Program-made: the position numbers and the translations under genes
NCBI RefSeq assembly: GCF_008905045.1
Contig: NZ_VWMY01000043.1
Coordinates: forward strand, 39,580-103,579
DNA: 64,000 nucleotides
Origin: Streptomyces albicerus
GTDB taxonomy: Bacteria > Actinomycetota > Actinomycetes > Streptomycetales > Streptomycetaceae
Direction: 5' to 3'
Part shown: piece by piece, positions 28,660-37,009 of the stretch
How the letters are laid out: each line of letters starts with the position of its first letter
How positions within the stretch are numbered: the stretch's first letter is position 1
Notes under the pieces: generated by a model
Seen by the model: only the letters and a program-made list of their open reading frames with translations
Told to the model about the DNA's origin: nothing
The model's database searches: none

Positions 28660-29213
28660 TTCTCGCCCTCCGTCAGCAGAAACACATGCACCGCACCGGC
28701 CGCCGCTACCGAGGCCAGCAGCCGGGCCAGCTCACCCGGCACCTCCAGCAGCGCCTTCGTACGCCGGTCCGCCAACTCCCGCTCGGCCGCGGCAAGCTCC
28801 GCAAGCGCGTCCTTCTCCGCAACCGGCACATCAGAGGAGGGGGCCGCCGACGGAGGCGCGGAAGCAGCCGTGGAAGGAGCAGCGGAAGGAGACGGAGACG
28901 CCGACGCGCGCTTCCCGCCCCCGAACGCCTGCGCGTGTCGTACGACCTCCGCCCGCAGCGGCGACAGACGCGCCGCCAGCGCTGGATGCGCGGCGAGCAC
29001 GGCCGCGTACCGCTCCGCGAGCCGCTCACTGTCGCGGGCCGCACGCGCGCGTGCCCGGTCGGCGGCGGACGGGCTCCCCTTGGTGGCGCTCTCGGAAGAG
29101 GAGTCGGGGGCGGAGCAGCCCGCGAGCAGCGCGGCGCCGACGCCGGCGGCCCCGGTGAGCAGGCTCCTTCGGCGCGGCCCCGTGGGGGTGCGCGACGGCA
29201 GGGTGAACGGCAC
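28656..29213 (-). CDS. Predicted lipoprotein, Tat-type signal
   Basis: 185 aa. The signal has a twin-arginine region (RRRSLLTG), a hydrophobic core and the lipobox LLAGC, so the protein is probably Tat-exported and lipidated. The mature part is helical and charged, with a central Ser/Pro/Ala-rich linker (SPSPSAAPSTAASAPPSAAP), then a second helical stretch. The ferritin-like gene follows by 4-base overlap. No known domain recognised. A role with the ferritin-like partner is plausible but not shown. Confidence 0.75.
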   Translation of the reverse strand: MPFTLPSRTPTGPRRRSLLTGAAGVGAALLAGCSAPDSSSESATKGSPSAADRARARAARDSERLAERYAAVLAAHPALAARLSPLRAEVVRHAQAFGGGKRASASPSPSAAPSTAASAPPSAAPSSDVPVAEKDALAELAAAERELADRRTKALLEVPGELARLLASVAAAGAVHVFLLTEGEK

Positions 29214-29417
29214 GGCAGACGTCCTCGGAGGGCTCGTACGAACGGAAGGGCGGCAGGCCCGTGATCACGGTACCCGCGTACCGCCGCCGCACCCACCAGC
29301 GGCGCCGTCCCGCTGTCGGGCGAGCCAGGTGGACGGCAACACCCCTTGGGACCGGATACCCTTTGACCTGACACGCGACATACCCACAACAGCACACGCG
29401 GCCGAGGAGTCACCCGG

Positions 29418-29930
29418 ATGAGCACCACCCAGAGCGAGAGGCTGCGAGAGCTCCTGGAACCGCTCGTCAGCTCGCAGGGACTCGATCTCGAGGAGATCGA
29501 AGTGGACTCGGTCGGACGCAAGCGTGTGCTCCGCGTCGTCGTTGACTCCGACGAAGGAGCCGACCTGGACGCGATCGCCGATGTGAGCCGAGCGCTCTCG
29601 GCGAAGCTCGACGAGACCGACGCGATGGGCCAGGGCGAGTACACCCTGGAAGTGGGAACCCCCGGTGCCGAGCGCGAGCTCAAGGAACACCGTCACTACG
29701 TACGCGCCACCGACCGCCTGGTGAAGTTCCAGCTGAAAGACGGCGACGAGCTGGTCGCCCGCATCATCACGGTCGACGACGAGGGCACGGACGTCGAGGT
29801 ACCCGGCGTAAAGGGGCGCAAGCCCACCGCCAAGAGGCTCGTCTTCTCGGACATCGCCAAGGCGCGCGTCCAGGTCGAGTTCAGCCGCAAGGACAAGAAG
29901 GACATGAAGGAAGAAGAGGAGGAGGCGTAG
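29418..29930 (+). CDS. rimP: Ribosome maturation factor
   Basis: 170 aa. RimP binds the 30S subunit and is needed for late 16S maturation. The N-terminal alpha-beta domain contains LEEIEVDSVGRKRVLRVVVD and the conserved YTLEVGTPGAERELK; the C-terminal Sm-like domain contains FQLKDGDELVARIITVDDEG. The acidic/basic tail (KDKKDMKEEEEEA) is species-variable. It is the first gene of a rimP-nusA-ylxR-infB run, the usual bacterial arrangement, with nusA starting 3 bases on. Confidence 0.93.
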   Translation: MSTTQSERLRELLEPLVSSQGLDLEEIEVDSVGRKRVLRVVVDSDEGADLDAIADVSRALSAKLDETDAMGQGEYTLEVGTPGAERELKEHRHYVRATDRLVKFQLKDGDELVARIITVDDEGTDVEVPGVKGRKPTAKRLVFSDIAKARVQVEFSRKDKKDMKEEEEEA

Positions 29931-29932
29931 CC

Positions 29933-30955
29933 GTGGACATCGACATGAGTGCCCTGCGGGGCTTGGTACGGGAGAAGGAGATCTCCTTCGACCTGCTGGT
30001 CGAGGCGATCGAGTCGGCCCTCCTCATCGCCTATCACCGCACCGAGGGAAGCCGCCGTCACGCGCGCGTGGAGCTCAACCGGGAGACCGGCCATGTGACC
30101 GTGTGGGCGAAGGAGGATCCCGAGGACCTGGAGGAGGGGCAGGAGGCGCGCGAGTTCGACGACACCCCGTCCGGCTTCGGCCGTATCGCCGCCACCACCG
30201 CCAAACAGGTCATCCTGCAGCGCCTGCGGGACGCGGAGGACGACGCGACGCTCGGCGAGTACGCGGGGCGCGAGGGTGACATCGTCACCGGTGTGGTCCA
30301 GCAGGGCCGCGACCCGAAGAACGTGCTCGTCGACATCGGCAAGCTGGAGGCCATCCTGCCGGTGCAGGAGCAGGTCCCCGGCGAGTCGTACCAGCACGGC
30401 ATGCGGCTTCGGTCGTACGTCGTTCGGGTGGCGAAGGGTGTACGCGGTCCCTCCGTGACGCTCTCCCGCACACACCCCAATCTGGTGAAGAAGCTCTTCG
30501 CGCTCGAAGTGCCGGAGATCGCCGACGGGTCCGTCGAGATCGCCGCGATCGCCCGCGAGGCCGGTCACCGCACGAAGATCGCGGTCCGGTCCACCCGGTC
30601 GGGGCTGAATGCCAAGGGCGCCTGCATCGGGCCCATGGGCGGCCGTGTGCGCAATGTCATGGCCGAGCTGAACGGTGAGAAGATCGACATCGTCGACTGG
30701 TCCGACGACCCGGCCGACATGGTCGCCAACGCGCTCTCCCCGGCCCGGGTCTCCAAGGTCGAGGTCGTCGACCTCGCGGCCCGCTCCGCGCGCGTGACGG
30801 TCCCGGACTACCAGCTGTCCCTGGCGATCGGCAAGGAAGGGCAGAACGCCCGGCTCGCCGCCCGTCTGACCGGCTGGCGCATCGACATCCGCCCGGACAC
30901 CGAACAGACCGGTGAACAGGGCGGGGAGCGGTCCCGCGAACGGGCCGGGGAATAG
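29933..30955 (+). CDS. nusA: Transcription termination/antitermination factor
   Basis: 340 aa, the short actinobacterial form without C-terminal acidic repeats. The N-terminal RNAP-binding domain begins MDIDMSALRGLVREKEISF. The S1 domain is near VTGVVQQGRDPKNVLVDIGKLEAILPVQEQ. Two KH domains follow (GAKGACIGPMGGRVRNVM-like segment and LSLAIGKEGQNARLAARLTGWRIDIR). It binds RNA polymerase and nascent RNA. GTG start with GAGGAGG at the end of rimP. The C-terminal 18 residues are polar and variable. Confidence 0.95.
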   Translation: MDIDMSALRGLVREKEISFDLLVEAIESALLIAYHRTEGSRRHARVELNRETGHVTVWAKEDPEDLEEGQEAREFDDTPSGFGRIAATTAKQVILQRLRDAEDDATLGEYAGREGDIVTGVVQQGRDPKNVLVDIGKLEAILPVQEQVPGESYQHGMRLRSYVVRVAKGVRGPSVTLSRTHPNLVKKLFALEVPEIADGSVEIAAIAREAGHRTKIAVRSTRSGLNAKGACIGPMGGRVRNVMAELNGEKIDIVDWSDDPADMVANALSPARVSKVEVVDLAARSARVTVPDYQLSLAIGKEGQNARLAARLTGWRIDIRPDTEQTGEQGGERSRERAGE

Positions 30956-31057
30956 ATCCAAGCCGCAGGTGGCTTAGATCACGACAAGTTTATGTGCGGC
31001 AACTGTTCGATACTTGCCCCAAAGGGGTGAGGTCGGTGCAGGGAGGTAGACTTAAGA

Positions 31058-31339
31058 GTGTCTGGCCGGACGCGAGCCCGCGCATGCCCTGAGCGCACCT
31101 GTGTGGGGTGCCGGGAGCGAGCGGCCAAGACCGAGCTGCTGCGGACCGTGGAGGTCAAGGGCGAATGCGCCCCCGATCCTCGCGGTACGCTGCCCGGCCG
31201 GGGTGCGTACGTACACCCCGCCCTGGTCTGTCTCGACCTGGCGGTCCGCCGCCGGGCGTTCACGAGGGCGCTGCGTGCCCCGGGAGTGCTCGACACAAAG
31301 GCGTTGCGCCACTACGTCGAGCAGACAGAGAGTTGCTGA
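31058..31339 (+). CDS. ylxR: YlxR family RNA-binding protein (DUF448)
   Basis: 93 aa. The YlxR signature is visible in PERTCVGCRERAAKTELLR, followed by GRGAYVHPALVCLDLAVRRRAF. The family is small, basic and binds RNA; it sits between nusA and infB in most bacteria. The GTG start at 31058 is 102 bases after nusA, a longer gap than elsewhere in the run, so an internal promoter is possible there. Confidence 0.9.
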   Translation: MSGRTRARACPERTCVGCRERAAKTELLRTVEVKGECAPDPRGTLPGRGAYVHPALVCLDLAVRRRAFTRALRAPGVLDTKALRHYVEQTESC

Positions 31340-31420
31340 GCAGGCAACACCGTAAGACGTGTCGCACGGAACCCCGTGCGGCCCTGGTACCCCGCGAGTT
31401 GGAAGTAGGTCGAGATTGCG

Positions 31421-31463
31421 ATGAGCACTCGATGAGCACGCGATGAGTACGCCCATGAAGTAG
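31421..31463 (+). promoter_or_regulatory. Chain of three overlapping minimal upstream ORFs before infB
   Basis: An 11-base unit (CGATGAGCAC plus one base) is repeated three times. It encodes three tiny ORFs: MSTR (31421-31435), MSTR (31432-31446) and MSTPMK (31443-31463). Each ATG overlaps the previous stop by four bases (ATGA). The last stop is 38 bases before the infB start. The pattern would let one ribosome be passed along the leader. Confidence 0.55.
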
Positions 31464-31501
31464 CGACGGTCCGGACGCAACCCGGACCTAAAAGGAGCGA
31501 A

Positions 31502-34500
31502 GTGGCTAAGGTCCGGGTATACGAACTCGCCAAGGAGTTCGGGGTTGAGAGCAAGGTCGTCATGGCCAAGCTCCAAGAACTCGGTGAATTTGTCCGATCT
31601 GCGTCCTCGACCATCGAGGCGCCCGTAGTACGCAAACTGACCGACGCCCTGCAGCAGGGCAACGGCGGCGGCAAGCCCGCCCCGCGCAAGGCCGCGCCCG
31701 CCAGGCCGGCCGCACCCTCTCCGGCTCAGGCAGCCCGTCCGGCTGCACCGCGCCCGCCGGCCCCGAAGCCGGCCGCCGCGGAGAAGCCCGTGTCTCCGGC
31801 CGCTCCGGCTGCCGGCACGCGTCCGACCCCGGGTCCCAAGCCCCCCGCGCCGAAGCCCGCTCCGGCGTCTCCGGCTCCGGCCGCGCCCGAGTTCACGGCG
31901 CCGCCCGCGCCTCCCGCGGCCCCGGCCGCAAGTCCGGCCGCTGCAGGTCCGGCCGCGGGTCAGCGTCCGAGTGGTGCCCGTCCCGGCGCCCCGAAGCCCG
32001 GTGCCCGTCCGGCCGGTCCCGCGCAGGGTGGTCAGGGTCGTGGCGACCGTCCCGACCGTGGTGACCGTCAGGGCGCCCCGCGTCCCGGCGGCCAGGGCAC
32101 GCGTCCCGGTGGTCGTCCCGCCGGTCCGCGTCCGGGCAACAACCCGTTCACGTCTGGTGGCTCCACCGGCATGGCGCGCCCGCAGGCGCCCCGTCCGGGC
32201 GGCGGACGTCCGGGCCCCGGCGGCCCCGGTGCCCCGGGTGCTCCGCGTCCCCAGGGCGCGGGCCAGGACCGTGGTCCCCGTCCGCAGGGTGGTCCCGGTG
32301 GCGCTCCGCGTCCCGGTGGCGGCCCCGGCGGTGCCCGTCCGACTCCGGGCGGCATGCCCCGTCCGCAGGGTGGTCCCGGTGGCGCTCCGCGTCCCGGTGG
32401 CGGCCCCGGCGGCAACCGTCCGAACCCCGGCATGATGCCGCAGCGTCCCGCTGCGGGTAGCCCGCGTCCCGGTGGCGGTGGTCCTGGTGGCCGCGGTCCC
32501 GGTGGCGGCGGTCGTCCCGGTGGCGGTGGCGGCGGCGGTCGTCCCGGTGGCGGCGGCGGTTTCGCCGGTCGTCCGGGTGGCGGCGGCGGTGGCGGTTTCG
32601 CAGGCCGTCCCGGTGGTCCCGGTGGCGGTGGCGGCGGTTTCGCCGGTCGTCCGGGTGGTCCCGGCGGTGGCGGCGGTGGCCGTCCCGGCTTCGGTGGCCG
32701 TCCCGGTGGTCCGGGTGGCCGTGGTGGCACGCAGGGCGCCTTCGGTCGTCCCGGCGGTCCCGCGCGTCGTGGTCGCAAGTCGAAGCGGCAGAGGCGCCAG
32801 GAGTACGAGGCCATGCAGGCCCCGTCGGTCGGCGGCGTGATGCTGCCTCGCGGCAACGGCGAGACCATTCGCCTGTCGCGCGGTGCGTCCCTCACCGACT
32901 TCGCGGAGAAGATCAACGCCAATCCGGCGTCGCTCGTCGCGGTCATGATGAACCTCGGCGAGATGGTCACGGCCACGCAGTCCGTCTCCGACGAGACGCT
33001 GCAGCTTCTCGCCGACGAGATGAACTACACCGTTCAGGTCGTCAGCCCCGAGGAGGAGGACCGCGAGCTGCTCGAGTCCTTCGACCTGGAGTTCGGCGAG
33101 AACGAGGGCGGCGAAGAGGCCCTGGTCTCGCGTCCGCCGGTGGTGACCGTCATGGGTCACGTCGACCACGGTAAGACCCGACTGCTCGACGCCATCCGCA
33201 AGACGAACGTCATCGCGGGCGAGGCCGGCGGCATCACCCAGCACATCGGTGCCTACCAGGTCGCGACCCAGGTCAACGACGAGGACCGCAAGATCACCTT
33301 CATCGACACCCCGGGTCACGAGGCGTTCACCGCCATGCGTGCCCGTGGTGCCAGGTCGACCGACATCGCGATTCTCGTGGTGGCGGCCAACGACGGTGTG
33401 ATGCCCCAGACGATCGAGGCGCTGAACCACGCCAAGGCGGCCGAGGTGCCGATCGTGGTCGCGGTCAACAAGATCGACGTCGAGGGCGCGGACCCGACCA
33501 AGGTCCGTGGTCAGCTGACCGAGTTCGGTCTGGTGGCCGAGGAGTACGGCGGCGACACGATGTTCGTCGACATCTCCGCCAAGCAGGGTCTGAACATCGA
33601 CTCCCTGCTGGAGGCCGTGGTCCTCACCGCGGACGCCTCGCTCGACCTGCGGGCCAACCCGGAGCAGGACGCGCAGGGCATCGCGATCGAGTCCCGTCTC
33701 GACCGCGGCCGTGGTGCCGTGGCGACCGTCCTCGTCCAGCGAGGCACGCTGCGGGTCGGCGACACGATGGTGGTCGGCGACGCGTACGGCCGTGTCCGTG
33801 CCATGCACGACGACCTCGGCAACAACGTCGAGGAAGCCGGTCCGGCGACGCCGGTCCAGGTCCTGGGCCTGACCAACGTCCCGGGTGCGGGCGACAACTT
33901 CATCGTCGTGGACGAGGACCGTACGGCCCGTCAGATCGCCGAGAAGCGCGCCGCCCGTGAGCGCAACGCCGCGTTCGCCAAGCGCACGCGTCGTGTGTCC
34001 CTCGAGGACCTGGACAAGGTGCTCAAGGCCGGCGAGGTCCAGCAGCTCAACCTGATCATCAAGGGTGACGCTTCTGGTTCCGTCGAGGCTCTCGAGTCCT
34101 CCCTGCTCCAGCTCGACGTCGGCGAAGAGGTCGACATTCGTGTCCTGCACCGCGGTGTCGGTGCGGTCACGGAGTCGGACATCGACCTGGCGATGGGCTC
34201 GGACGCCATCGTGATCGGCTTCAACGTCCGTGCGGCCGGTCGTGCCGCGCAGATGGCCGAGCGCGAAGGTGTGGACGTCCGCTACTACTCGGTCATCTAC
34301 CAGGCGATCGAGGAGATCGAGGCGGCCCTCAAGGGCATGCTCAAGCCGGAGTTCGAAGAGGTCGAGCTCGGTACGGCGGAGATCCGCGAGGTCTTCCGCT
34401 CGTCCAAGCTGGGCAACATCGCGGGTGTTCTCATCCGCTCCGGCGAGGTCAAGCGCAACACCAAGGCCCGACTGCTTCGCGACGGCAAGGTCATCGCGGA

Positions 34501-34654
34501 GAGCCTCAACATCGAGGGTCTGCGCCGCTTCAAGGACGACGTCACCGAGATCCGCGAAGGCTTCGAGGGTGGTATCAACCTCGGAAACTTCAACGACATC
34601 AAGATCGACGACGTCATCGCGACGTACGAGATGCGGGAGAAGCCGCGCGGCTAG
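31502..34654 (+). CDS. infB: Translation initiation factor IF-2
   Basis: 1050 aa. The IF2 N-terminal domain (VRVYELAKEFGVESKVVMAK) is at residues 1-50. A long low-complexity linker (about 60-430) is rich in Pro, Ala, then Gly with GRPGGPGGG repeats. The second IF2_N element lies near 450-490. The G domain follows with VTVMGHVDHGKTRLL, DTPGHEAF and NKID. Domains III-IV end with EEIEAALKGMLKPEFEE and the fMet-tRNA-binding C-terminus. The GTG start has AAAAGGAG 6 bases before it. The linker DNA is itself repetitive (about 32160-32760), a typical actinobacterial feature. Confidence 0.97.
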   Translation: MAKVRVYELAKEFGVESKVVMAKLQELGEFVRSASSTIEAPVVRKLTDALQQGNGGGKPAPRKAAPARPAAPSPAQAARPAAPRPPAPKPAAAEKPVSPAAPAAGTRPTPGPKPPAPKPAPASPAPAAPEFTAPPAPPAAPAASPAAAGPAAGQRPSGARPGAPKPGARPAGPAQGGQGRGDRPDRGDRQGAPRPGGQGTRPGGRPAGPRPGNNPFTSGGSTGMARPQAPRPGGGRPGPGGPGAPGAPRPQGAGQDRGPRPQGGPGGAPRPGGGPGGARPTPGGMPRPQGGPGGAPRPGGGPGGNRPNPGMMPQRPAAGSPRPGGGGPGGRGPGGGGRPGGGGGGGRPGGGGGFAGRPGGGGGGGFAGRPGGPGGGGGGFAGRPGGPGGGGGGRPGFGGRPGGPGGRGGTQGAFGRPGGPARRGRKSKRQRRQEYEAMQAPSVGGVMLPRGNGETIRLSRGASLTDFAEKINANPASLVAVMMNLGEMVTATQSVSDETLQLLADEMNYTVQVVSPEEEDRELLESFDLEFGENEGGEEALVSRPPVVTVMGHVDHGKTRLLDAIRKTNVIAGEAGGITQHIGAYQVATQVNDEDRKITFIDTPGHEAFTAMRARGARSTDIAILVVAANDGVMPQTIEALNHAKAAEVPIVVAVNKIDVEGADPTKVRGQLTEFGLVAEEYGGDTMFVDISAKQGLNIDSLLEAVVLTADASLDLRANPEQDAQGIAIESRLDRGRGAVATVLVQRGTLRVGDTMVVGDAYGRVRAMHDDLGNNVEEAGPATPVQVLGLTNVPGAGDNFIVVDEDRTARQIAEKRAARERNAAFAKRTRRVSLEDLDKVLKAGEVQQLNLIIKGDASGSVEALESSLLQLDVGEEVDIRVLHRGVGAVTESDIDLAMGSDAIVIGFNVRAAGRAAQMAEREGVDVRYYSVIYQAIEEIEAALKGMLKPEFEEVELGTAEIREVFRSSKLGNIAGVLIRSGEVKRNTKARLLRDGKVIAESLNIEGLRRFKDDVTEIREGFEGGINLGNFNDIKIDDVIATYEMREKPRG

Positions 34655-34686
34655 CCTGCGGCTGGCTGAACCGGTGCTGGGGTTGG

Positions 34687-34710
34687 CCGGCGAGGATTCG
34701 TCCTCGTCGG
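34687..34710 (+). terminator. UUCG-capped hairpin after infB
   Basis: CCGGCGAGGA (34687-34696) pairs with TCCTCGTCGG (34701-34710) across a TTCG tetraloop, with one G-T pair. UUCG is the most stable RNA tetraloop. It begins 33 bases after the infB stop and has no U tract, as is common in high-GC bacteria. Confidence 0.7.
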
Positions 34711-34957
34711 TCGGCCCCCGCCGGGTTTCTGGGGCTCCGCCCCAGGTGCCGTTGTTGTCGGGTGCGGGTCTGCTGTGGCTGGTCGCGCAGTTCCCCGCGC
34801 CCCTGGGCTGGAAGTGGGGCTGCGCCCCGACTTCCAGCCCGGTTGGCGGGCGAAAACCCCGTCGAGCGGCCCGGCCGTTCGTTGTACGGTTCTGATGTCC
34901 TGCCAAGAGCTTGGCGGGGCCATCTATCCCGTACCGGCGGGACATCCGGATACACAT
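34711..34957. other. Gap between the infB hairpin and the DUF503 gene
   Basis: No coding signal seen. It contains a dispersed repeat core (34782-34804, beginning GTCGCGCAGTTCCCCGCG), a small stem TGGGGC-TCC-GCCCCA (34730-34744), and a long imperfect stem-loop GGGCTGGAAGT / ACTTCCAGCCC (34805-34815 with 34830-34840). These resemble remnants of a repeat-rich spacer. Confidence 0.6.
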
Positions 34958-35254
34958 ATGTACGTGGGGACTCTGTCCTTCGATCTGCTCCTCGGCGACG
35001 TACGGTCGTTGAAGGAGAAACGCTCCGTCGTCCGCCCGATCGTGGCTGAGCTCCAGCGGAAGTACGCGGTGAGCGCGGCGGAGGTGGACCACATGGACCT
35101 CCACAGAAGGGCCATCATCGGCCTGGCGGTGGTCTCGGGGGACGCGGGGCACCTGACCGACGTACTCGACCGGTGCGAGCGTCTGGTCGCCGGGCGCCCC
35201 GAGGTGGAACTGCTGTCGGTGAGGCGGCGGTTCCACGGCGAAGACGACGACTGA
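34958..35254 (+). CDS. DUF503 family protein
   Basis: 98 aa. The family signature MYVGTLSFDLLLGDVRSLKEKRSVVRPIVAELQ is followed by MDLHRRAIIGLAVVSGDAGH and DVLDRCERLVAGRPEVELLSV, which match the YlxP-like ferredoxin-fold proteins found between infB and rbfA in many bacteria. Proposed roles in ribosome maturation are not settled. Start at 34958 is chosen because upstream in-frame sequence is spacer. A GGGA lies 18 bases before, so the ribosome-binding site is weak. Confidence 0.86.
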   Translation: MYVGTLSFDLLLGDVRSLKEKRSVVRPIVAELQRKYAVSAAEVDHMDLHRRAIIGLAVVSGDAGHLTDVLDRCERLVAGRPEVELLSVRRRFHGEDDD

Positions 35255-35321
35255 GCGTATGGAGCGTGCGGCGACGAGGATCGGCCGTACACAGAACAGT
35301 AAGAAAGAGGGAGACGGACCA

Positions 35322-35774
35322 GTGGCCGACAACGCGCGGGCGAAGAGGCTGGCGGACCTCATCCGAGAGGTGGTGGCCCAGAAGCTGCAGCGCGGGATCA
35401 AGGACCCGCGGCTCGGTTCGCATGTGACCATCACGGACACCCGGGTCACCGGGGACCTCCGGGAGGCGACCGTCTTCTACACGGTGTACGGGGACGACGA
35501 GGAGCGGGCCGCCGCGGCAGCCGGCCTCGAGAGCGCCAAGGGCGTGCTCCGCAGCGCGGTGGGCGCGGCGGCGGGCGTGAAGTTCACGCCGACGCTCACC
35601 TTCGTCGCGGACGCCCTGCCGGACACCGCCAAGACCATCGAGGACCTGCTCGACAAGGCACGGGCCTCGGACGCGAAGGTGCGCGAGGTCTCGGCCGGTG
35701 CCACGTTCGCCGGTGACGCGGACCCGTACAAGAAGCCGGGCGAGGACGAGACGGACGGCGACGCCGCGGAATGA
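35322..35774 (+). CDS. rbfA: Ribosome-binding factor A
   Basis: 150 aa. RbfA is a cold-shock 30S-maturation factor with a KH-like fold. Seen here are ADNARAKRLADLIREVVAQKLQR, DPRLGSHVTITDTRVTGDLREATVFY and LTFVADALPDTAKTIEDLLDKA. The GTG start has GAGGGAG about 8 bases upstream, and earlier in-frame codons from 35259 look non-coding. The C-terminal 35 residues are acidic and variable. The ATGA overlap joins it to truB. Confidence 0.94.
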   Translation: MADNARAKRLADLIREVVAQKLQRGIKDPRLGSHVTITDTRVTGDLREATVFYTVYGDDEERAAAAAGLESAKGVLRSAVGAAAGVKFTPTLTFVADALPDTAKTIEDLLDKARASDAKVREVSAGATFAGDADPYKKPGEDETDGDAAE

Positions 35775-36676
35775 CGCAGAAGCAGAAGACGCCCGACGGC
35801 CTTGTCATCGTCGACAAGCCGTCGGGCTTCACTTCGCACGACGTGGTCGCCAAGATGCGCGGGATCGCGAAGACCCGCCGCGTCGGACACGCGGGCACCC
35901 TCGACCCCATGGCGACGGGCGTGCTCGTCCTCGGCGTCGAGAAGGCGACCAAGCTCCTCGGGCACCTCGCGCTGACCGAGAAGGAGTACCTGGGCACCAT
36001 CCGGCTCGGGCAGAACACCCTGACCGATGACGCCGAAGGTGACATCACCTCGTCCACGGACGCCTCCAAGGTGACCCGGGACGCCGTCGACGCCGGCATC
36101 GCCAAGCTCACTGGCGACATCATGCAGGTGCCGTCGAAGGTCAGCGCCATCAAGATCGACGGCGTGCGCTCGTACAAGCGGGCGCGTGAGGGCGAGGACT
36201 TCGAGATCCCGGCCCGTCCGGTACGGATTTCTTCGTTCGCCGTGTACGACGTCCGGGACGCGGTCGCCGAGGACGGCACGCCCGTCCTCGACCTGATCGT
36301 CTCGGTGGTCTGCTCGTCCGGCACGTACATCCGGGCGCTCGCCCGCGACCTGGGCGCCGATCTGGGCGTCGGCGGGCATCTGACGGCGTTGCGGCGCACC
36401 CGTGTCGGCCCCTACAAGCTCGACTCCGCCCGCACGCTCGACCAGCTCCAGGAGGAGCTGACCGTGATGCCGCTCGCGGAGGCCGCCGCGGCCGCGTTCC
36501 CCCGGTGGGACGTGGACGAGAAGCGGGGGCGCCTGCTGACGAACGGCGTCCGGCTCGAGATGCCCGAGGAGTACACCGGGGTCGGGGCCGTCGGGGTGTT
36601 CGATCCCGAGGGGCGGTTCCTGGCGCTGGTGGAGGAGCAGAAGGGCAAGGCGAAGAGCCTGGCGGTGTTCGGCTGA
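35771..36676 (+). CDS. truB: tRNA pseudouridine(55) synthase
   Basis: 301 aa. Catalyses pseudouridine 55 in the T-loop of tRNAs. Motif I is LVIVDKPSGFTSHDVVAKMR, the catalytic aspartate lies in RVGHAGTLDPMATGVLVL, and YLGTIRLGQNTLTDDAEGD and YIRALARDLGADLGVGGHL are also typical. The C-terminal PUA-like region begins near RLLTNGVRLEMPEEY. Translation is coupled to rbfA by 4-base overlap. Confidence 0.95.
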   Translation: MTQKQKTPDGLVIVDKPSGFTSHDVVAKMRGIAKTRRVGHAGTLDPMATGVLVLGVEKATKLLGHLALTEKEYLGTIRLGQNTLTDDAEGDITSSTDASKVTRDAVDAGIAKLTGDIMQVPSKVSAIKIDGVRSYKRAREGEDFEIPARPVRISSFAVYDVRDAVAEDGTPVLDLIVSVVCSSGTYIRALARDLGADLGVGGHLTALRRTRVGPYKLDSARTLDQLQEELTVMPLAEAAAAAFPRWDVDEKRGRLLTNGVRLEMPEEYTGVGAVGVFDPEGRFLALVEEQKGKAKSLAVFG

Positions 36677-37009
36677 CCCATGCGGTCAGCCGGGTCGGTC
36701 GGTTCGGCTGGGTCAGTCGGTTCGGCCGGTTCGGTTGGATCGGCCGGGCCGGCCGGATTCGTCGTGGAGCGGCGTTCACGGGGACACCTGTGTGCGCCGC
36801 TCCACTGTCCCCCTCGGTTCCCCCACCCAAGGGTGTATCCATACGCCCCCGGCTATTCACCCGTCCGGGCAGGCGCTCGGAGTGAACCGGGGGAGTGGAA
36901 GGGGGCTCGTTCGGCTTGCGATCTGTCGCGCCCGATCACCCGGCGCCTACCGTCGAAATCGAAGCGTCGATGGCACGGTGAGCGGCGCGCGCGGCGGGGA
37001 GGTTCGAGC
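36677..37009. other. Spacer before the STAND-like gene, with tandem octamer-like repeats
   Basis: Coding sequence is not convincing. From 36683 to 36765 there are imperfect repeats of GGTCGGTTCGGC-like units that translate to GSVGSA in one frame. A frame open from 36680 joins the gene below, but its first 110 residues are low complexity and there is a better start with a ribosome-binding site at 37010. Confidence 0.6.

Noticed and set aside
32150..32760. Possible CRISPR-like array in infB
   Set aside because: Repeats are in-frame, variable in length and code for the glycine-rich linker; no spacers.
31052..35449. Minus-strand open frame of about 1465 codons across infB, DUF503 and rbfA
   Set aside because: It spans several confident genes and their spacers, is low complexity (Thr/Gly/Arg-rich), and has no domain.
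36680..37009. N-terminal extension of the STAND-like gene from 36680
   Set aside because: The extra 110 codons are low complexity, include the tandem repeat, and lack a ribosome-binding site, whereas 37010 has a strong one.
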